Made by a program: the position numbers and the translations under genes. Of a stretch of 64,000 bases of DNA, positions 12,601-27,600 are shown piece after piece. Below the pieces are notes generated by a model. It was not told the origin of the DNA. It ran no database searches and saw only the letters and a list, made by a program, of their open reading frames with translations. Numbering within the stretch: the first letter of the stretch is position 1; every line of letters starts with the position of its first letter. The stretch comes from Orthonyx spaldingii (Eukaryota; Chordata; Aves; Passeriformes; Orthonychidae), in the NCBI GenBank assembly GCA_013397795.1, contig VZTJ01000300.1:1608476-1672475 (forward strand), given 5' to 3'.

Positions 12601-15600
12601 GAGAACCTGCATTCTCAAAGGCTCTAGAGACAGAGTTCCAGCTTGGAGATGTGAGAAGGCAGAACAGACCTTTGAAAGCAAGCCTAAAGCAAATAACAAA
12701 CTCCTGGTGTACAAATAAATTATTTGTGGTCATATGAGTACATTTACCATTTGACCTTTTGTATGTAGCTGATTTTGATGAAGAGGAGACCAAAAATAGG
12801 TTAAAATAGAGAGGTAAGAAGAAACAAAGTAATTGTGCCTTCTACTAGAAAAACTGTATTTACCTCTTAACATGGCACTTATAAGAGATGAAACTAAGGA
12901 ATATAATCATGTTAACGTTCAGGAAGTCTTGCTTTTAAATACTAGTAGATTATCTCTGTACACTAATGAAGGCTTACTATGAACCAAGAATTCTTGGCTT
13001 CTTTGTAGCTGATATTTTAAAAGGTCAGTCTTTTTCCTGCATAGCATAGCCTCTGTGAAGGTGCCATCTCCTTTTTTTTTTTCTTTATTAGATTCCACCT
13101 GAGATATTCTGTGATATATGGGCTCGAGACACTGAATACATTCAAAACCCATGTGTTTCACTAGCTGCCTACGTGGCAATGTGCAACAAATTCAATATTT
13201 GCATAGAGTGGAGGAGCTCTGATTACTGCCGTAAGTATTCTGTGTGTATGTGCACCTCTAGTGTTCACAGAGACAAAATTTGCCTAATTTAAGAGTTACT
13301 ATAATTTGAAAACACCAGTGGTTCTTGAGTCTTCATGTACTTTGGTACTGCTGTAGAAAGCCATGTCTTTGGAGAAAGGCTTAAAGAAATGAAACACCTT
13401 TGAGATTAGATGGAGAGTAAGGGGCAAAACCTGAGAGCTTAGAGCATCCTGGCAGAAGACTTCTCCCATAACAACATTAAAATGTAAGGCCAAGGGGGAT
13501 CTGTAGCTGGATCACAACATCTCCCTATGCTGTCCATGACAACCTAGGAAAAGCCCCCTGCAGTGATAACATAGGAAGGTCTGTGATTTTGGTGCTTGAA
13601 AATGGAAAGACTTACTGTTGAAGCATGATCCGCCCAAAATAAGAGAACTCACTGTACATAGAAATCATAAGTGATGTGTCTTTTCTGAAGTGATTTAAGG
13701 TGTGTATATTTGTACAGGGCTCATGCAGGCATGTCATAAAGCCTTGCAGATAATAGTCATGTAGTCTAATGCTTAGAGCAGCCAATTCTTTTTTTTAATT
13801 CCTCAGTTTGTATGGATTTTATAAGCAAGTAACAGTTAAAAGGAACTCTTACAAAATATAGTTCTAAATATTTCTTCCATTGTGAAGGGACACATCACAC
13901 TTATTTTCATACCCCAATGATGCATTTTGTTTGGCCACTGCAAGTTATTCAGAACACTCTATGATTGATCTGTGTAATATTTGAAAATGCTTTTGAAGTT
14001 TGAATTATTTTGTGTCAAAACTGTTGCATGGTTTGATATCTCTGCTGCCAAAGTGCAAACCAAAGCTTGATGAAAATGTTACTACAAGAAGAAGAGAAGT
14101 AAAAGTGCTTGTAGATTCCTTACGTGAATTTTTATGTAGGTAACTGGTCTGTGTTGGTGTTTCAGGTTGGTAGATCCAACTGAATAGACATGCACAGGAA
14201 GCTGACAAGAAGACAGTAATATCTTCTCTTAGGTGTTGCCTCGTGTGATTACCACTTGAACATGTCTGATTTATTTATTTCCTTTCTAGCCTTCCCCTGC
14301 TCTGAAAACTTCTCCTACCAGCCTTGCATAGCTGCCTGTGAGGTTCCAGAGAGCTGTCACAATAATGAGGTTGCTTCTCTGGAGTCAGACTCCTGCTCAG
14401 TGCTGACAGAAGGCTGCGTCTGTGCTGGAGGGACCATCCTTCACCGGACTCATACTGCTGTCTGTATTCCTGAAGAAAAATGTGGTATATTTGGATGTGA
14501 TTTTCTTCTTTATTATCTGCAAGTTGGTGATCAGATACTTCATTATTCATAAGTTGAGTTCTGGTTTGGTGTTGTGTGAGTTCTGAATATGTCGTTCATT
14601 TGAGGATTCTAGATATTCAGTAAACATGAACTGTGCAGGTGAGCAAGCAAGGGATGTCCTTGTGACACACAATTTTGCTCACCTTCTCTCAGCCGGGAAT
14701 GCTTCTCAAAGGCTTTGCTCCTCAAAGTCTTTGCCTATGTATACAAGTAGTGTAAGTGTATCTTGGCCTCCTTTTCACCCTTTGCCAATGGTCCAGTTTT
14801 TTGATACCCAATGGCATTCAAATGGTTCACAGCAACAGTTAATTACACATTTTGGATAAAACATGTGTGTGTCCTGCCAGCATTCATTTTTATTTTCATT
14901 ACAGTTCTGCCTCAGCACACCAAATAATGGGCCAGTTCTTCTCCCTAACAACACAAACCTGAAAGTGCAGTTTATGATTAATCAGACTACTAAAGCAATG
15001 TAAATTACTAATAGTTTTGATATTTGTGAAATATAAAAGTAAATTCTTTTCAGATCATCACTTTAAAAATGAAGGATTGGACTGGGATTTTAAATGACTG
15101 GCCTTGCAGTAGAGACAAAGAAAAATTGGAGGTCTGGATCTTCTGGAAGGTGTTGAGTGCCTTGCTTTTCTATACAAACTCTGTTGCAGACTGTCTCCTC
15201 TTTCACTTTTTTGTGGGGAGATGTACATAGTCAAGCCTTTAAAACTCTGAGATTTTTATGCTTCATAGATCCACATCCACCATGGAAAAAAATGGTGATC
15301 AAAATTGGAATTAAAAAGGAATTACTTCTGTTTTCTCTTGTCCCGAACTAGCTTGTACAGACAGCTCAGGAACTCCTCATGCCGTGGGTGAGGTCTGGAA
15401 AACTTCTTTGAGCGGATGCTGTATGCAAAAATGTGTTGACAGTGAGACCATTATTCCAGTGGAGCACAACTGTTCAGAGATCCACAGTTTAGACTGCCAG
15501 CGATTTGCAGAAGTGGCCTTGCTTGTTCCTGATGATCAGACGTGTTGTCCTCAGAAGATGTGTAGTAAGTATTCCTTCATGGTTATGAATGCTGCCCACT

Positions 15601-18600
15601 GGAATATGCAGATGTCCTTTCTCTGTGGTTTGCTTTCCTGTTACACATGCTACTTCTGAAGCAAATGGAAATGACTTTTTTTAATTTACAGATTATGTAG
15701 AAAACTGTAGAAACTTTGTACTGTTTGGCTCAATATCCAGTAGGTTTGGGGGGAGAGGCAGAGGAATAGGAGGACTGAAATAGCACTGTGTTTATTTGAA
15801 TATGAATTGTGTTTCCCTCAAGTGTAGAGATTACTGTTTTATTTTTAATATCCATATACAAACAAATGATCTAGGTAATTCTGAGGGGAAAAAAATCAGA
15901 TCATTGTTTATCTAGTTTACAAAGTGAGCAGAAAAAATGAGAGAAAAGCTTTTTTAAATTTAATTCTTGCTTAGCTTAGAAAGTTTCAAAAAGAAATTTC
16001 AAGTAATTTTCATGTTTTGACTGCAATCCGGTATGGTGTTGCAGTGAGTTTTCCAGAGGAGGTTTGTTTTTTTAATTCTCACAAGGACTCAGCTCTAATG
16101 TAACATTGCCTCCATGGAGAGTGTTGCAAATGATGGACACTTCTGAATCCTGCCTCATGGGAGGTTTTTGCTGTTCCACTGTGTTTTTCATATATCTGTG
16201 ATTTGGAGTTTTGGGGTATCTAACTGCAAATTCTGCTTGCCACTGCTCTACTTGACTTATAAATGCATAGTTTACAAGATGCTTATTCTTTTTTTTTTTT
16301 CTCCTTTATGTAACAGTTTGTAATCAGAGTCTCTGTGAACTCCAAATCCCTGAGTGTAGCAGCTTGGAGAAGTTGGTCACCTACTACAGTGAAGAATCCT
16401 GTTGTCCCAGCTACGCTTGTGGTAGGTTTCTTTAGAAAGGTAAAGAAGTGCACCCTGTAAAAGACATTTAGTAAATCTTTCCAAGATCAACTTAGAAGGC
16501 AAAAGGTAGTTAGTGTAGATACCATTGTTAGTATGGCCATTTACAAAATTTGTTTTATCTGAAGCTCAGGGTTGGTCTGTGCCTCTGAGTAGATGTGATG
16601 CAATCTTGTGTTAAATGATCAGGCAACACCTTTTGATGCAAGGTAAAAGTTTTTCCTAAGTAGCTTGTAGTACCTCTCTGCTCTGCACTGGATATAGCAT
16701 AACAAAGGAGGAATGCTGAGCTTCATCTAAAGGAATATACATGTGTTGCCCTTTTTTCAGAATGCGATCCAGAAAAATGTGAACCATTGGAGCAGATGCC
16801 AAGCTGTCAAGATGATCAAACACTAATTGCTGCTCGGGTGGAGAATACCTGCTGCATTTCCTATATATGTGGTACAGTAGCCTGACTGGTTGACATTATA
16901 AGTGTGGTTTTGCGTATGCAATGATGTCTATTATTATCTTGCCGATTAAGGCTCCTTTAGATACCCCAACACAGGCTTGAAACTGGTTAAAACAATGGGC
17001 ATTAATTCTCTAAAACATAAGAAATGGCAACAACCATCAAAAGTTACAGAACAGATTTGTGCAACTGAGTAATATTCCTGGATCAAGTAGAGGAGTGGTG
17101 GTGAGGTCCATGGATGAAGGAATTCAGGACTTTTGAGTGATTGTCCATGTGCTGTGTGTGAACTAGATTCATGAGTATTTTATCTGAAAGAAGACTGAAG
17201 TTATATATGCTTTTATTCCCTGTATCCTGCTGTATCAGCTATGGCCCGTCTTAATAGACAACAAATATCCCATATTAGAGTATTATGCATATTCATTCAG
17301 TTCTTTTGGGGTTTAGTCTTTAATGGCTTAATTCAATAATAAAATTGCACTTTTGCAATTAGTATATGAGCTCAAACCTTACCATATAGTTGTTTTCTGT
17401 TTGATAATAATCTGATAATGAGGTGCTATTGAGTTTATTTTTGAACGTGTATCTGGGAATCAAAGACCCTTCCACATGCAAAAATTTAAGTTTTAATAGG
17501 AAATGTGAATTATACTTCTGTTATTTACAGTAATCAGATTGCTTTGATCATGTGGTATCAATGGGCTGTGTTTGGCTCTTCTCACTGTCAGCAGAGCATC
17601 CTTTTGACAATTTTTTGATAAAATGAACCTTTGCACTGTACATATTGAAAAGTTCCTGTTGTGGTTGTCATATGTGTTCAAGTGGGAGGATAATACCGGG
17701 ATCACAGGGGATGCATTTTGTTGAGGATCAAAGATTCCTGAAAAAACTACAGTGTGACTTAGTAGGAGAGAAGACCAAGCAAAATTTTTCATAACAGGAG
17801 AGGGAGGGAAAATCATGTTTGCTTACAAAAAATGTATTAATTCATTATAGCAGGGGACAAGAAAAGGCAAGCTGCTGTGAAAATTAGCCTTTTAATTAGG
17901 GTCTATAAGCAGTGAATGCAGAGCACCTCTGTTCTCTTTCATATGAGTCTGTGACAAACTTACAGGCACATTTTCTAGGCAGTAGTAAAATTTCTTCCAG
18001 TGTTTCAGATTTAAATAATTGTTTTCTCCAGCATGCGGGGCTTGCTCGGATCAAATACCCAAATGTCAAGAAGGAGAAGTTCTTATTGTGGATGGCAACA
18101 CTACTGATAGGTGTTGCCCTACATACCAGTGTAGTAAGTTTGACTTGATTTTAATATTTTAAATAACAGGGAACATGGGAAATTTTGTAGTGTGGATGTT
18201 CAGTGTCAAAAATGGTGGTTTAGAGATACAGCTCCACTTGTGCATATAAGGAAGCTGACATCTGTCGTTCTGAACAAATAATCTTAACTTTTAAAACTTC
18301 ATGTGTGTAAAGCATTATCTGAATATCTGTATCATGGAGACAAGTGAGTAGTTTCAGGCCTGAAATTGTGGATATTTAAAATTGTTTAAATATTTAAATA
18401 TTTGTCTAGAGTATCTGTACTCCATGCTACTATTACCTGATAGTTAACAATTAAATTTTTATTATTAGTCTTTTAAACTAAGATGTTTTCCAAATGTATT
18501 TATTATGTCATTTACTATATCTTGATTCCTATTTCCACTCATCAAAACATGACAACACTGAGTTTATTGGACCTTCTCTCCTTTAATTTTAGTCTGTGAA

Positions 18601-21600
18601 ATTCATCGCTGTCCTGAATTCAAGTGCATGCTCGGCATGTCTCTGGTGGAGGTGTGGAGCCCGGAGAAGTGCTGCCCCTTCCGGACATGTGGTAAAATCA
18701 CTGATTTGCACTGTAGTTGCCTTAGACAATGAGAGATGACACCACCTTTGGCCTCTTGGTTTTGAGTCTGGTTTCAGCCAGCTACACCATTGTGATCTGC
18801 TCGTGAACAAATGATAGAGAAAAGTGGTTTCATGGTACAGAACTACATAAACTGCCAGTTTTGCTTTTCTTGCATCCTGTAGAATTTGCCTCTCCAGACT
18901 GGGTGATTTACCATTTTGAAAATGTTCTAAGAGTTACTGTATTGGGTTTGCTGACTTTTACATCTTGAATTTCTATTCTCTCTGTTGCTCTGTTGTAAGC
19001 AAATGGCATAAAAGTTTCTAAACTCCTGTTTCTGGTGTTGTATTTTGTTTTAGAATGTGCATGCGAAACAATCCCCAAACCTCAGTGCAAACTGGTATGA
19101 AATTTATCTTCTTTGCCACTATTCTTTTAATAATTTCTTAATAAATCTATTTATCAGTATCTGAATAATAGTTTTATCAGTGAAATATGAAATGCCATGT
19201 CACCACCTCTTTTTTAGAAAATTACAGGGAGATATATCTAGTTTTAAGAAGCCAGCTAAGTCTAAATACATTGGAGAATAAAATGACTGTACAGCCCTGA
19301 TATTTCCAGAGCTTTTTATTACCATATTCTGCCCCAGTGTATTCATAGAGTAGGACTGCTTTCATGCACACAGGATAATTCAGATTAAAATTTTGTGTTT
19401 AAAGTGTTGAAACTAAATGCTTTAAAGCATCAGTGTTTGCTAATATTATTTGTTATGGTGAATATATTAATATATATCATGCACTCAGGCTGCTGACTAA
19501 GCAGAACCTTCAAGAGATACTGCTACCCAAATTCTGAAGGAAAGTTGTTTAAAAGAAAAAAATCATATAGAGGAGAAAAACCACTGTTGTTTCATGTATA
19601 ATTTTTTTTTTCTGCTTTTGTACCCGTAGGGGCAGAAACTTCAGATAGATGAACTGTTTCAGAACAGTACAGAAAATACCTGTAACTGTGTGAAGTACAA
19701 ATGTGGTAAGTCAGAAAATAATTTAATTCAAAGAAGTGCCCTTTCAAGTGCTAAGGGAAATTAGGAATTAAAAGTCAGGTGTTCACTTTGAACATGGCAC
19801 TGAAGAGGACAGGATTAACTGACATAATTTACAAATAGTGCTAATTCTCCTCTGTGTCCTCAGCAATTAGTGGGGAGAAATAGACATTTCTCAGGTACAT
19901 TTCTTATCCTAAAGTAGTCTTCCAAAACAAAACAGTTGCAGAAGCCTGCACTGTTACTTGGGTGCAGCTAATAGAATGTTATATATTTATTTAGATTGCA
20001 TACATGGCTGTATCTGAAATAATATGGTGACTCTAATGAAGTATTAGATTACTATTAACAGTTTGTTTGAAAACGTGACCCATGCTTCTAAAACAGGCAG
20101 AGTAGCTTTTTCCATTCCTGTTTCACTGTTCAAAACATTTTTAATGGAGTTTTGATACCAAGCTTATTGTCCTGAACATGCTGTTTGTGTTTTCTTGCAG
20201 TGAGAGACAAAGTTTGCCTGAGTAATGAGAGAGGTGTGCTGCTTCCTGGGCAGAGAATCGTGGAACACAGTGCAGATGGCATTTGCCATATTTCTTACTG
20301 TACAAATGTGATTGATCCCTCCACTAAATACTACAAAATAAACACATCTTCGATAGACTGCGCTGTCAAGTGCAAAGCTGTAAGAAATTCAAAAATTTAG
20401 ACCTGTATATTGTGACTGGCGGCCTGAATTACATTGTGAAGGGTTTTGTTGAGCAGATGACAGTCATAGGAGCAAGTTGGAAACAGTAATTAGGGTATCT
20501 CCCTCTAATGATGTGCTTCCACAATTCTGGTGGAAGTTTATAGAAGTCTCCCTTCCTCCACTGTTTTCTCTGCTGTGTAAATCTTACACAAACTAAAATA
20601 TATAGTGACTGCCTCCTTGGATTAATGGCATGCTGCCTCTTTGCATCCCTGCAGAACTTCAGCTGCATTATGTGCAAATTGGTACAAATTTCTGGCAGAC
20701 ATTAGCTGAATAAGAATCAGGAAGAGAAAAGTTATAAATAGAAGAAAAAATATAATTGTGGTGAAATCAGCTTTATAAAATAAGCAAATGTTGTCTTTTT
20801 ACAAAATACAATCCATTACCATGGGAATATTATACAGAAACTTTTTTTCTAATTTTACAATTACTTGATGTCCAATGTGTGAAAAGTTAAAATTTCAGTA
20901 GTTCTTGAAGTAAGCTGTCACATTTGAGAATGGTAGAAAGACCAGTTCATTCTTGTGACAGCACAGAACTCTTTCTCACGGGAATTGTACTGAAAGTTTA
21001 TAAAATATAAGTTTCATGTTTATGAGAGTGACTTTTGGAAAACAGGCAGTTAGAATTCTGTTCAATCAGTCCCAGGGGGTGGACTGACCTCAACCAATCC
21101 GAACAGCCTTCTCGCATGTATATAAATCTGTTAATAATTAAATAAATTCACTTAGCATTCTCTCAGATTGCTGAGTCCCTTTGCTCCGCTCACGGTTCAA
21201 CAGCAACACATTCTCTCAAATTTGGAGCTCCTCCCCTTTTATTTCAAATAAGATCAAAGGTATTTTATGAAAGCCTCATGAATGTACAGTGTGTGCAAAT
21301 GTAAGCTGTGTGGTTTTGAAAGTTACTTTCAGAATATCCCTAAAGTCAGATACCTGAAAAAATCTGCCTATTACAGTATAAAATGTTGAGCTTCAAGATG
21401 GTCTCATACAAGGAATAATCTTTTGATTTTGGCAGAACCAAGTCTATCAGCCTCCAAAAGATTTAACAACTTGCTGTGGTAGCTGCAAGAACTTGTCTTG
21501 TCTCCACACTTTCAGCAATGGCACAGTTGCCAGTTTTAAGGTGAGTTTGCACATTTTACTCCCTCAAAATATTTAGAAGTAAACAAAAAATTATTAAACA

Positions 21601-24600
21601 CTGTAACATCTTGCCAAATAAAATGTGCAGACAAGAGCTTTATTTGGCCAAATACTAGCAGTAGGTTTGCATGTACGCAACATTAAGTTTTTGGAGAGTC
21701 AACCATATAGCTGTCAACAAAAGTTAAGGGATTCTGGACTCTGACATAAATCAGAGAATTATCATCAACCTGACTATTTTAGAACCTGTTTAACATTATA
21801 TTTTTGGTGGACTTTCAAATTCAGTACTTAGAACTTGAATATATATCTAAATTATACTTTGGTCTAAGTATTACTGTCGATTCAGGCGAGATCTCATTTA
21901 ATGGAATTGTTTAATTAATACCTGAAATACTGTTTTTGCTGAGTAAAGTTTCTGTTTTACATTTTTTAACAGCCTGGTGCTGTTTGGATTTCAAGTTGCA
22001 TCAGATATGAATGCACCAACACAACAATAGGACCAATTCTGGTTTCCTCTGCAGTTGGCTGCCCACCCTTTAATGAAACTGAATGTGTGAAGGTCAGTGT
22101 ACATGACACTGTTTGCATTCCAGCTGTGATTTATGTTTGCATGAAAAGATTTAACTCTGACAAAAGATGTTTTTACCTCATGAAGGGAGAAATTATAAAT
22201 TTTTCCAGTGCAAATATTTTTGCCTGACATTTAAAGGTAAAAAATATCACCACACACCAGACTACTGTGCCAGAGGCGTGCTGGACACGCTTCTTCTAAT
22301 TTTTAGATTTTTTTTTTTATTGGGGTTTGTAATATCAAACTAGTCTTCACACACCTGTCTGAACTGGGATGGTTTTCTGAGCCTGAATTCCCCTTTCTAA
22401 CATTTTCCATGTATAGCAATTTGATTCAGCACAATGATCAAAAACATTGAATAAAAGGAAAGATTGTCTGAAAATCAGGAGCATCTTTTCTACTGTGACA
22501 CATAAGGTTTTATGAACTAGCTTTGGAGCAAGAACAAGAGTTCTATTTGAATTTGCATAATGAAGTTAGACAAAGTGCCAGGAAATGGAGGCCTGGAGAA
22601 TTCTCTTACTGCTCTCTGTAATTCAACATTTACGTGTGGATAGAAAGATCCTTTCCTTGGCGAATGATGTTATACGAGCAGGGAAGAGTCCTGAAGGAAC
22701 TGGGTGGCTGTAGTTCTTCCTCACAAATAACAGTGGGTTGGTTCTTCAGAATTATCTCAGTTTTGTAGCCAAACCTTCATCCATTCACCAGCGTTGCATT
22801 TGCCCGAATAATGATGCAGAGCTTTATCTGAAAGATATTTCTAAAAGTGTAGACATGTGGGAAAGAATGCTTGAAAAAATCAAGTTTTTCCTCTTTATTT
22901 TATCTCTTGGTCAGGTTGGAGGCTATGTTGTGCCATTCTTAGAAGGATGCTGCAAAACATGTAAGTGTTTATTGACAATTCCTGCATCACAAGTCTCTCT
23001 GATTTGTTACCTTATAAATAAAGTGGATTACTTCCTATATAAAAGCTTGATCCACATCTCAAAGGCTGTGCTTTTCCTGGTTTTACCCATGTAAGTAACA
23101 CTGAAAGTAGTTGAGTTAAATCAAAAGAAAACACTGACACTGAAACATTTACTCCACTGATACTGATTGTAGCTGGTCAGGTCACTGGAATTCCTGCCTC
23201 GAGTATTTTGTAGTTCTTGTGTGAAACTCCTCAAAACTTTAGGTACTGCATTTAGTATAATAAAAGGTACTGTGTTTTAGAAGGCACTTAAAACCATACT
23301 TCATCTACATTAGTATCTTCATATTTGGTAAAAATGAAGACTGATCTATGTGGTTTATAATTTAATTTTGTAAATAATGAATGTAGTAATTAATAGACAT
23401 AGTTCAGAAACCTTAAAGCAGTATCTTTTAAAAGATTTTACAATTTAAGTATCCCCCCTTACTTGATTATCTGTGAGAGCTAATAAAGATTCTCTGGGGG
23501 AAAAAACCAAACCAGAATGAAAATTCTCTACAGAATAGGTTTGAAATATACTATTTCTTAATAGAAATCAGAAGCTAAGTATATTTTTTTTCTTAACACA
23601 TTGGTACATAGCTGAAACATTTTGGCTGATTTCATGAAGGATTTAGGCTGAAGTTGATACTATTATAAGCAACTGAAAAGGAGATTTTTATCCTGGGCAG
23701 TATAATAATATTTAAAAATGCAAAAATATGACTTAATTTGCATAAGTGGCTGAAATGAAACCTGAAAATGTGGGAGAGAGCTGGAGAAAAGTGCAGATAT
23801 TTCCTGCTGGGTGGAATGGAACTTGCACAGTTGTGACTACCTGACCTGGTACCATGTGCACAGTTACTGCAGTGGGTTATGTGCTGCCAGCTGGGAGGTA
23901 CCTTTTGGTGTTGCTCATTTGTATTACATTTTGTAGTAAAAAGTTTATTGAAACTGTGCAAGATTTATCTGGGGTTTTTTTCTCTGCTTCCACCGTAAGG
24001 GAATGATAATATCTATTCAAGTTTTTTCCCTCTGATGGACCTGTGTTTCAAGCACTTGTCCTAGTTCTGTGGCAAATTCTCCATAGGCTCTCTGAGATCA
24101 GTTTTTGATTATCTGACATTGCCCTTCAATGCCCTAGCAGCCAAATAAACCAGCTTCTGAACAAATTAGTAAGACAGTTAAACATCCATTAAGCTACTTT
24201 TCAACAGGGCAGAAGATCTTGGTATTATGATTAGAGAAAGATTATAACCACTCTCTTTAATTGTTATAGACAAAGGTAAATGAACCCAGGGCATGCCTCA
24301 CAAAGTAAAATTAAACCCTTGAAGAACCCAGTGACTTCAGAGATGCATTTACAAGTACATTCCTAGAGTTTTGATTTCACACCTGTTTGTGCACAACACA
24401 ATACTTCTATGAATCATGTAGTTCATTCTGACTCCAAGCAAATCTGCCATGAGAGCTGTCAGTCAGTTGTAATTGTGGGAGACATTTTATGAGAACGATT
24501 ATCAGCATTTTGTTTTCTTTTGAAGTACTTTGCCATTAGAAAGAATTGTGATTTTTGTTTTCAGTTTTAATTGGTCTTTGAAAATTAAGAGCCAGGAGCT

Positions 24601-27600
24601 TCATCAAAACCAAGAGAGGAAATTACGCTACTTCTCTGTTGTAGCTCCAAAGGCCGCCTTAAACTCAGGATACCAGATTGGCTTGGTTATACCAACGTAG
24701 ATCAGATTTTTCCTGGTTTGCACGTGAGGTTTAGCAATGCAAGTAATGCCTGAATGTGGTACTGAGCTGCTGGCACCGTGATCCCTGCCTGAGCAGGGAA
24801 GCAGGACCAGGTGACCTCCAGAGGTCTGTTCCAACCTCAGCCATTCTGTGATCCTGTTATATACAGACATTTTAAAGTTGAATTCTGTTTTCCAAAATTT
24901 TGTAAGTCCCAAATGTTTTCATACTTCCAGAAATCCTCTGTAACGCGTGCTCTGTTCAATGTGTAATATTCTTACCAGGTTCTTCAGTGTCAGTGCTCCT
25001 CCCATTCCTTGTTAGCCCAGTCACTCCTACAGCCTATGTTGGCTGTCACACAGGTGAAAAATTTCATTTTTCCTGAAATAAGTAGGACCAATCCAAACAG
25101 CATCATTGTTGATTTCCAACAATGTACTCCCTGATAGGAGCACCAGGCCTCATGTTACCCAATTATTGCCAAAGCTGCAGTGTAGCACAACTGCTCGTGG
25201 TTGTTCAGAGTGGCTCCCATTTTGGTCTGTTTTTCGCTTTGCACTGTGTGGGCGGTGCATTGTTGTCAGCCAACAATGTACTGTTGGTAGTAAGCACTTG
25301 CATAGTCTTTAGCTTGCTGCATGTGTAAAATTGCTGTGTTTAAAAAGGTAGACTAATTCCATCATGTTTACAGTGCACTAGAACATAGAGACTAATTGCT
25401 TTGCTTGTTAAAGCTTGTTATGTAAGCCACATTTTTGCAGATGGTGTGTTGTACCGTTTTGCTTCCAGTGCCATGTACAGTAGAAGCAAAGAATCGCTTT
25501 CCCATCCATAGTTAGGACAGTAAATTGAAAACAGCAAGTCTGTGTTTACTCCATGAAAATTGGAGATTATCTTTGTTCTTTTTCATAAAGCATGCAATTC
25601 TTTGAATTGCAATATGGTATGAACACATTTCTTTTGGAACTTATTTTGTGAAAACAACTCTATATTTCCGCAACAGAAATTATGTTGACTGTAATTTTGT
25701 ACACCCCACTGAGTGATACACCTTACCTTAAATTACACTTATGACTCTAGGACTGCTACATCAAAATCTGTATTTCTCTTTCATGTTGATGTCACTTTGA
25801 CTGACCACAGTTATGAGTCAACCCAAAAACCAAGCAAGGATTTTCAACCATACAGATGGTGCAAAAGGGTCTCATTACATTACGACACATATAAAATGCT
25901 CCTGTGTTTTGTAAGGTTCTTCATGTAAAAGTACATTTTGTTGTAAAGCTCACAAAAAAGGCATTGAATACTAAAATACATGCATGGAAATACATTATGT
26001 ATTTATTTTTTATGAGATACAATGTACTTTCACCATAGCCTGGATGAAGTCGTAGTCACAGCTGCACTGAATTCGTCACCCTACACACCATGTATAATGT
26101 AAAAGAAGAAAGAAACATGAAAAGAACTGTGGAAAACATGAAATAACGGTGAGTTGGGTTTTTAAAAAAACAATTTATTTTTTTCTTCATTTCTCAGTTT
26201 ACTTTTTCCCTAAGCAAACATAATTCAGTGACAGTCAAACAGTAGCCAGACAATTCTGTCTGTTTCCAAGAAGATTTATTGTTGTTCTTTCTGTCATGTT
26301 GTAGAAAACTCTGCTATGTCTAGAAAGAGTACCAGGCTTATATAATTGAAAAAAAANNNNNNNNNNNNNNNNNNNNNNNNNNNAAAACACACAAACAAAA
26401 AAAAATCCAAATAAAAACTCTGAAACAACATTTAAAAACTGTTTCTCTGAGAAGCAGTATTACTAGTTTTACAGTGATTAGAGCAGGGAACTGAACATTA
26501 CACAGAAAGATGTAACTAAACCCTGTCACAGTTCAGTATTGGGTGTTGGTCAAACCTATGAATCCTTTAGTGCCCTTGCTTTTCTGGAGCTAACAGTATT
26601 CACCTTTTGACAATATCTTTGGATTTCTTGACTCAAAGAAAATGCAGCTCTGTAAGTGGAGAGGCATTGGGGGCTGCATCATGATGGGTAAAATCTGGTG
26701 TGAAACAGTGGAAACTCTTCTAATGGAATGGGCTGTTCATTCTCTTACAGATCTGCAATGTGACATGGTTTCTTCAGCATAGAGAGGATCATCCTAAGAA
26801 GATAACTCTTTGTCTCTTACCACTGAACTTTATACTGAATATCTTTGTTTTTCTTCCAATGTTCAGCATTCCCTTCTTAAATTAAATCCTTATTTAATTT
26901 CATGATTTCTTGTGATTGCTTTTATTTGATCCATGTGCCTTGTACATACTTCTATGAGAAAAATTGTGGAAATAATGTCAATGAAAATGAAAATAAAATT
27001 TTCATTTGTTCACTGGTGTTCTTTGATTTAATAAAAACATATAGAAATGTAAAGCCTCCTGAAACCCTGTTCTTCATCAGATCCTGCTGTTATGTATTCA
27101 TTTTAAATTTTGTTTATACCATTGGAATGCAATTGCTGCTATTAAAGTTTGTTGTATTTATTTCATAGAAAATGCACTTTTAATGTTATTAACAAATCTT
27201 ACAGGAGAGTTTGATCAATTTTACAAAAGTTTTTGAAAACAGTGGACTTACTCTTGAAAGGCTTCTGAGTAAAGAATAAACTTTTTATAGTTGTTATTAA
27301 AGATAAAAAGAGATATTTTAACGAATTAAACAGTTTTAAAAGTGATTCAATGTACAGTTAATGTCACTTCACCAAAATTTTGTATGTGCAGTGATGTATT
27401 GGATGTTATCTTCTTTGTGTCTCTTGAACCCATAAAATAGTCAGGAGTGTTCTTGCCTCTGCGATGTTTAGAAATTTGAGCTGCTATTTTTAAATCTATG
27501 CCCACTTTGCAGGTAAGGAAGATGGTAAATTCTGTAAGAAGGTGACTGTTAGGATGACCATCCGCAAGAACGACTGCAGGAGTAACACACCAGTAAGTAA

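Larger units (their letters stand above)
22961..27512 (+). other. Largest OTOG intron in window (4.55 kb)
   Basis: Contains a probable CR1 3' fragment (about 24.77-24.86 kb), a duplicated 21-bp hairpin (25104-25124 and 25258-25278), an A-rich stretch and the 27-base gap. No exon is expected, since the Cys codon split across it is completed correctly. Confidence 0.7.
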
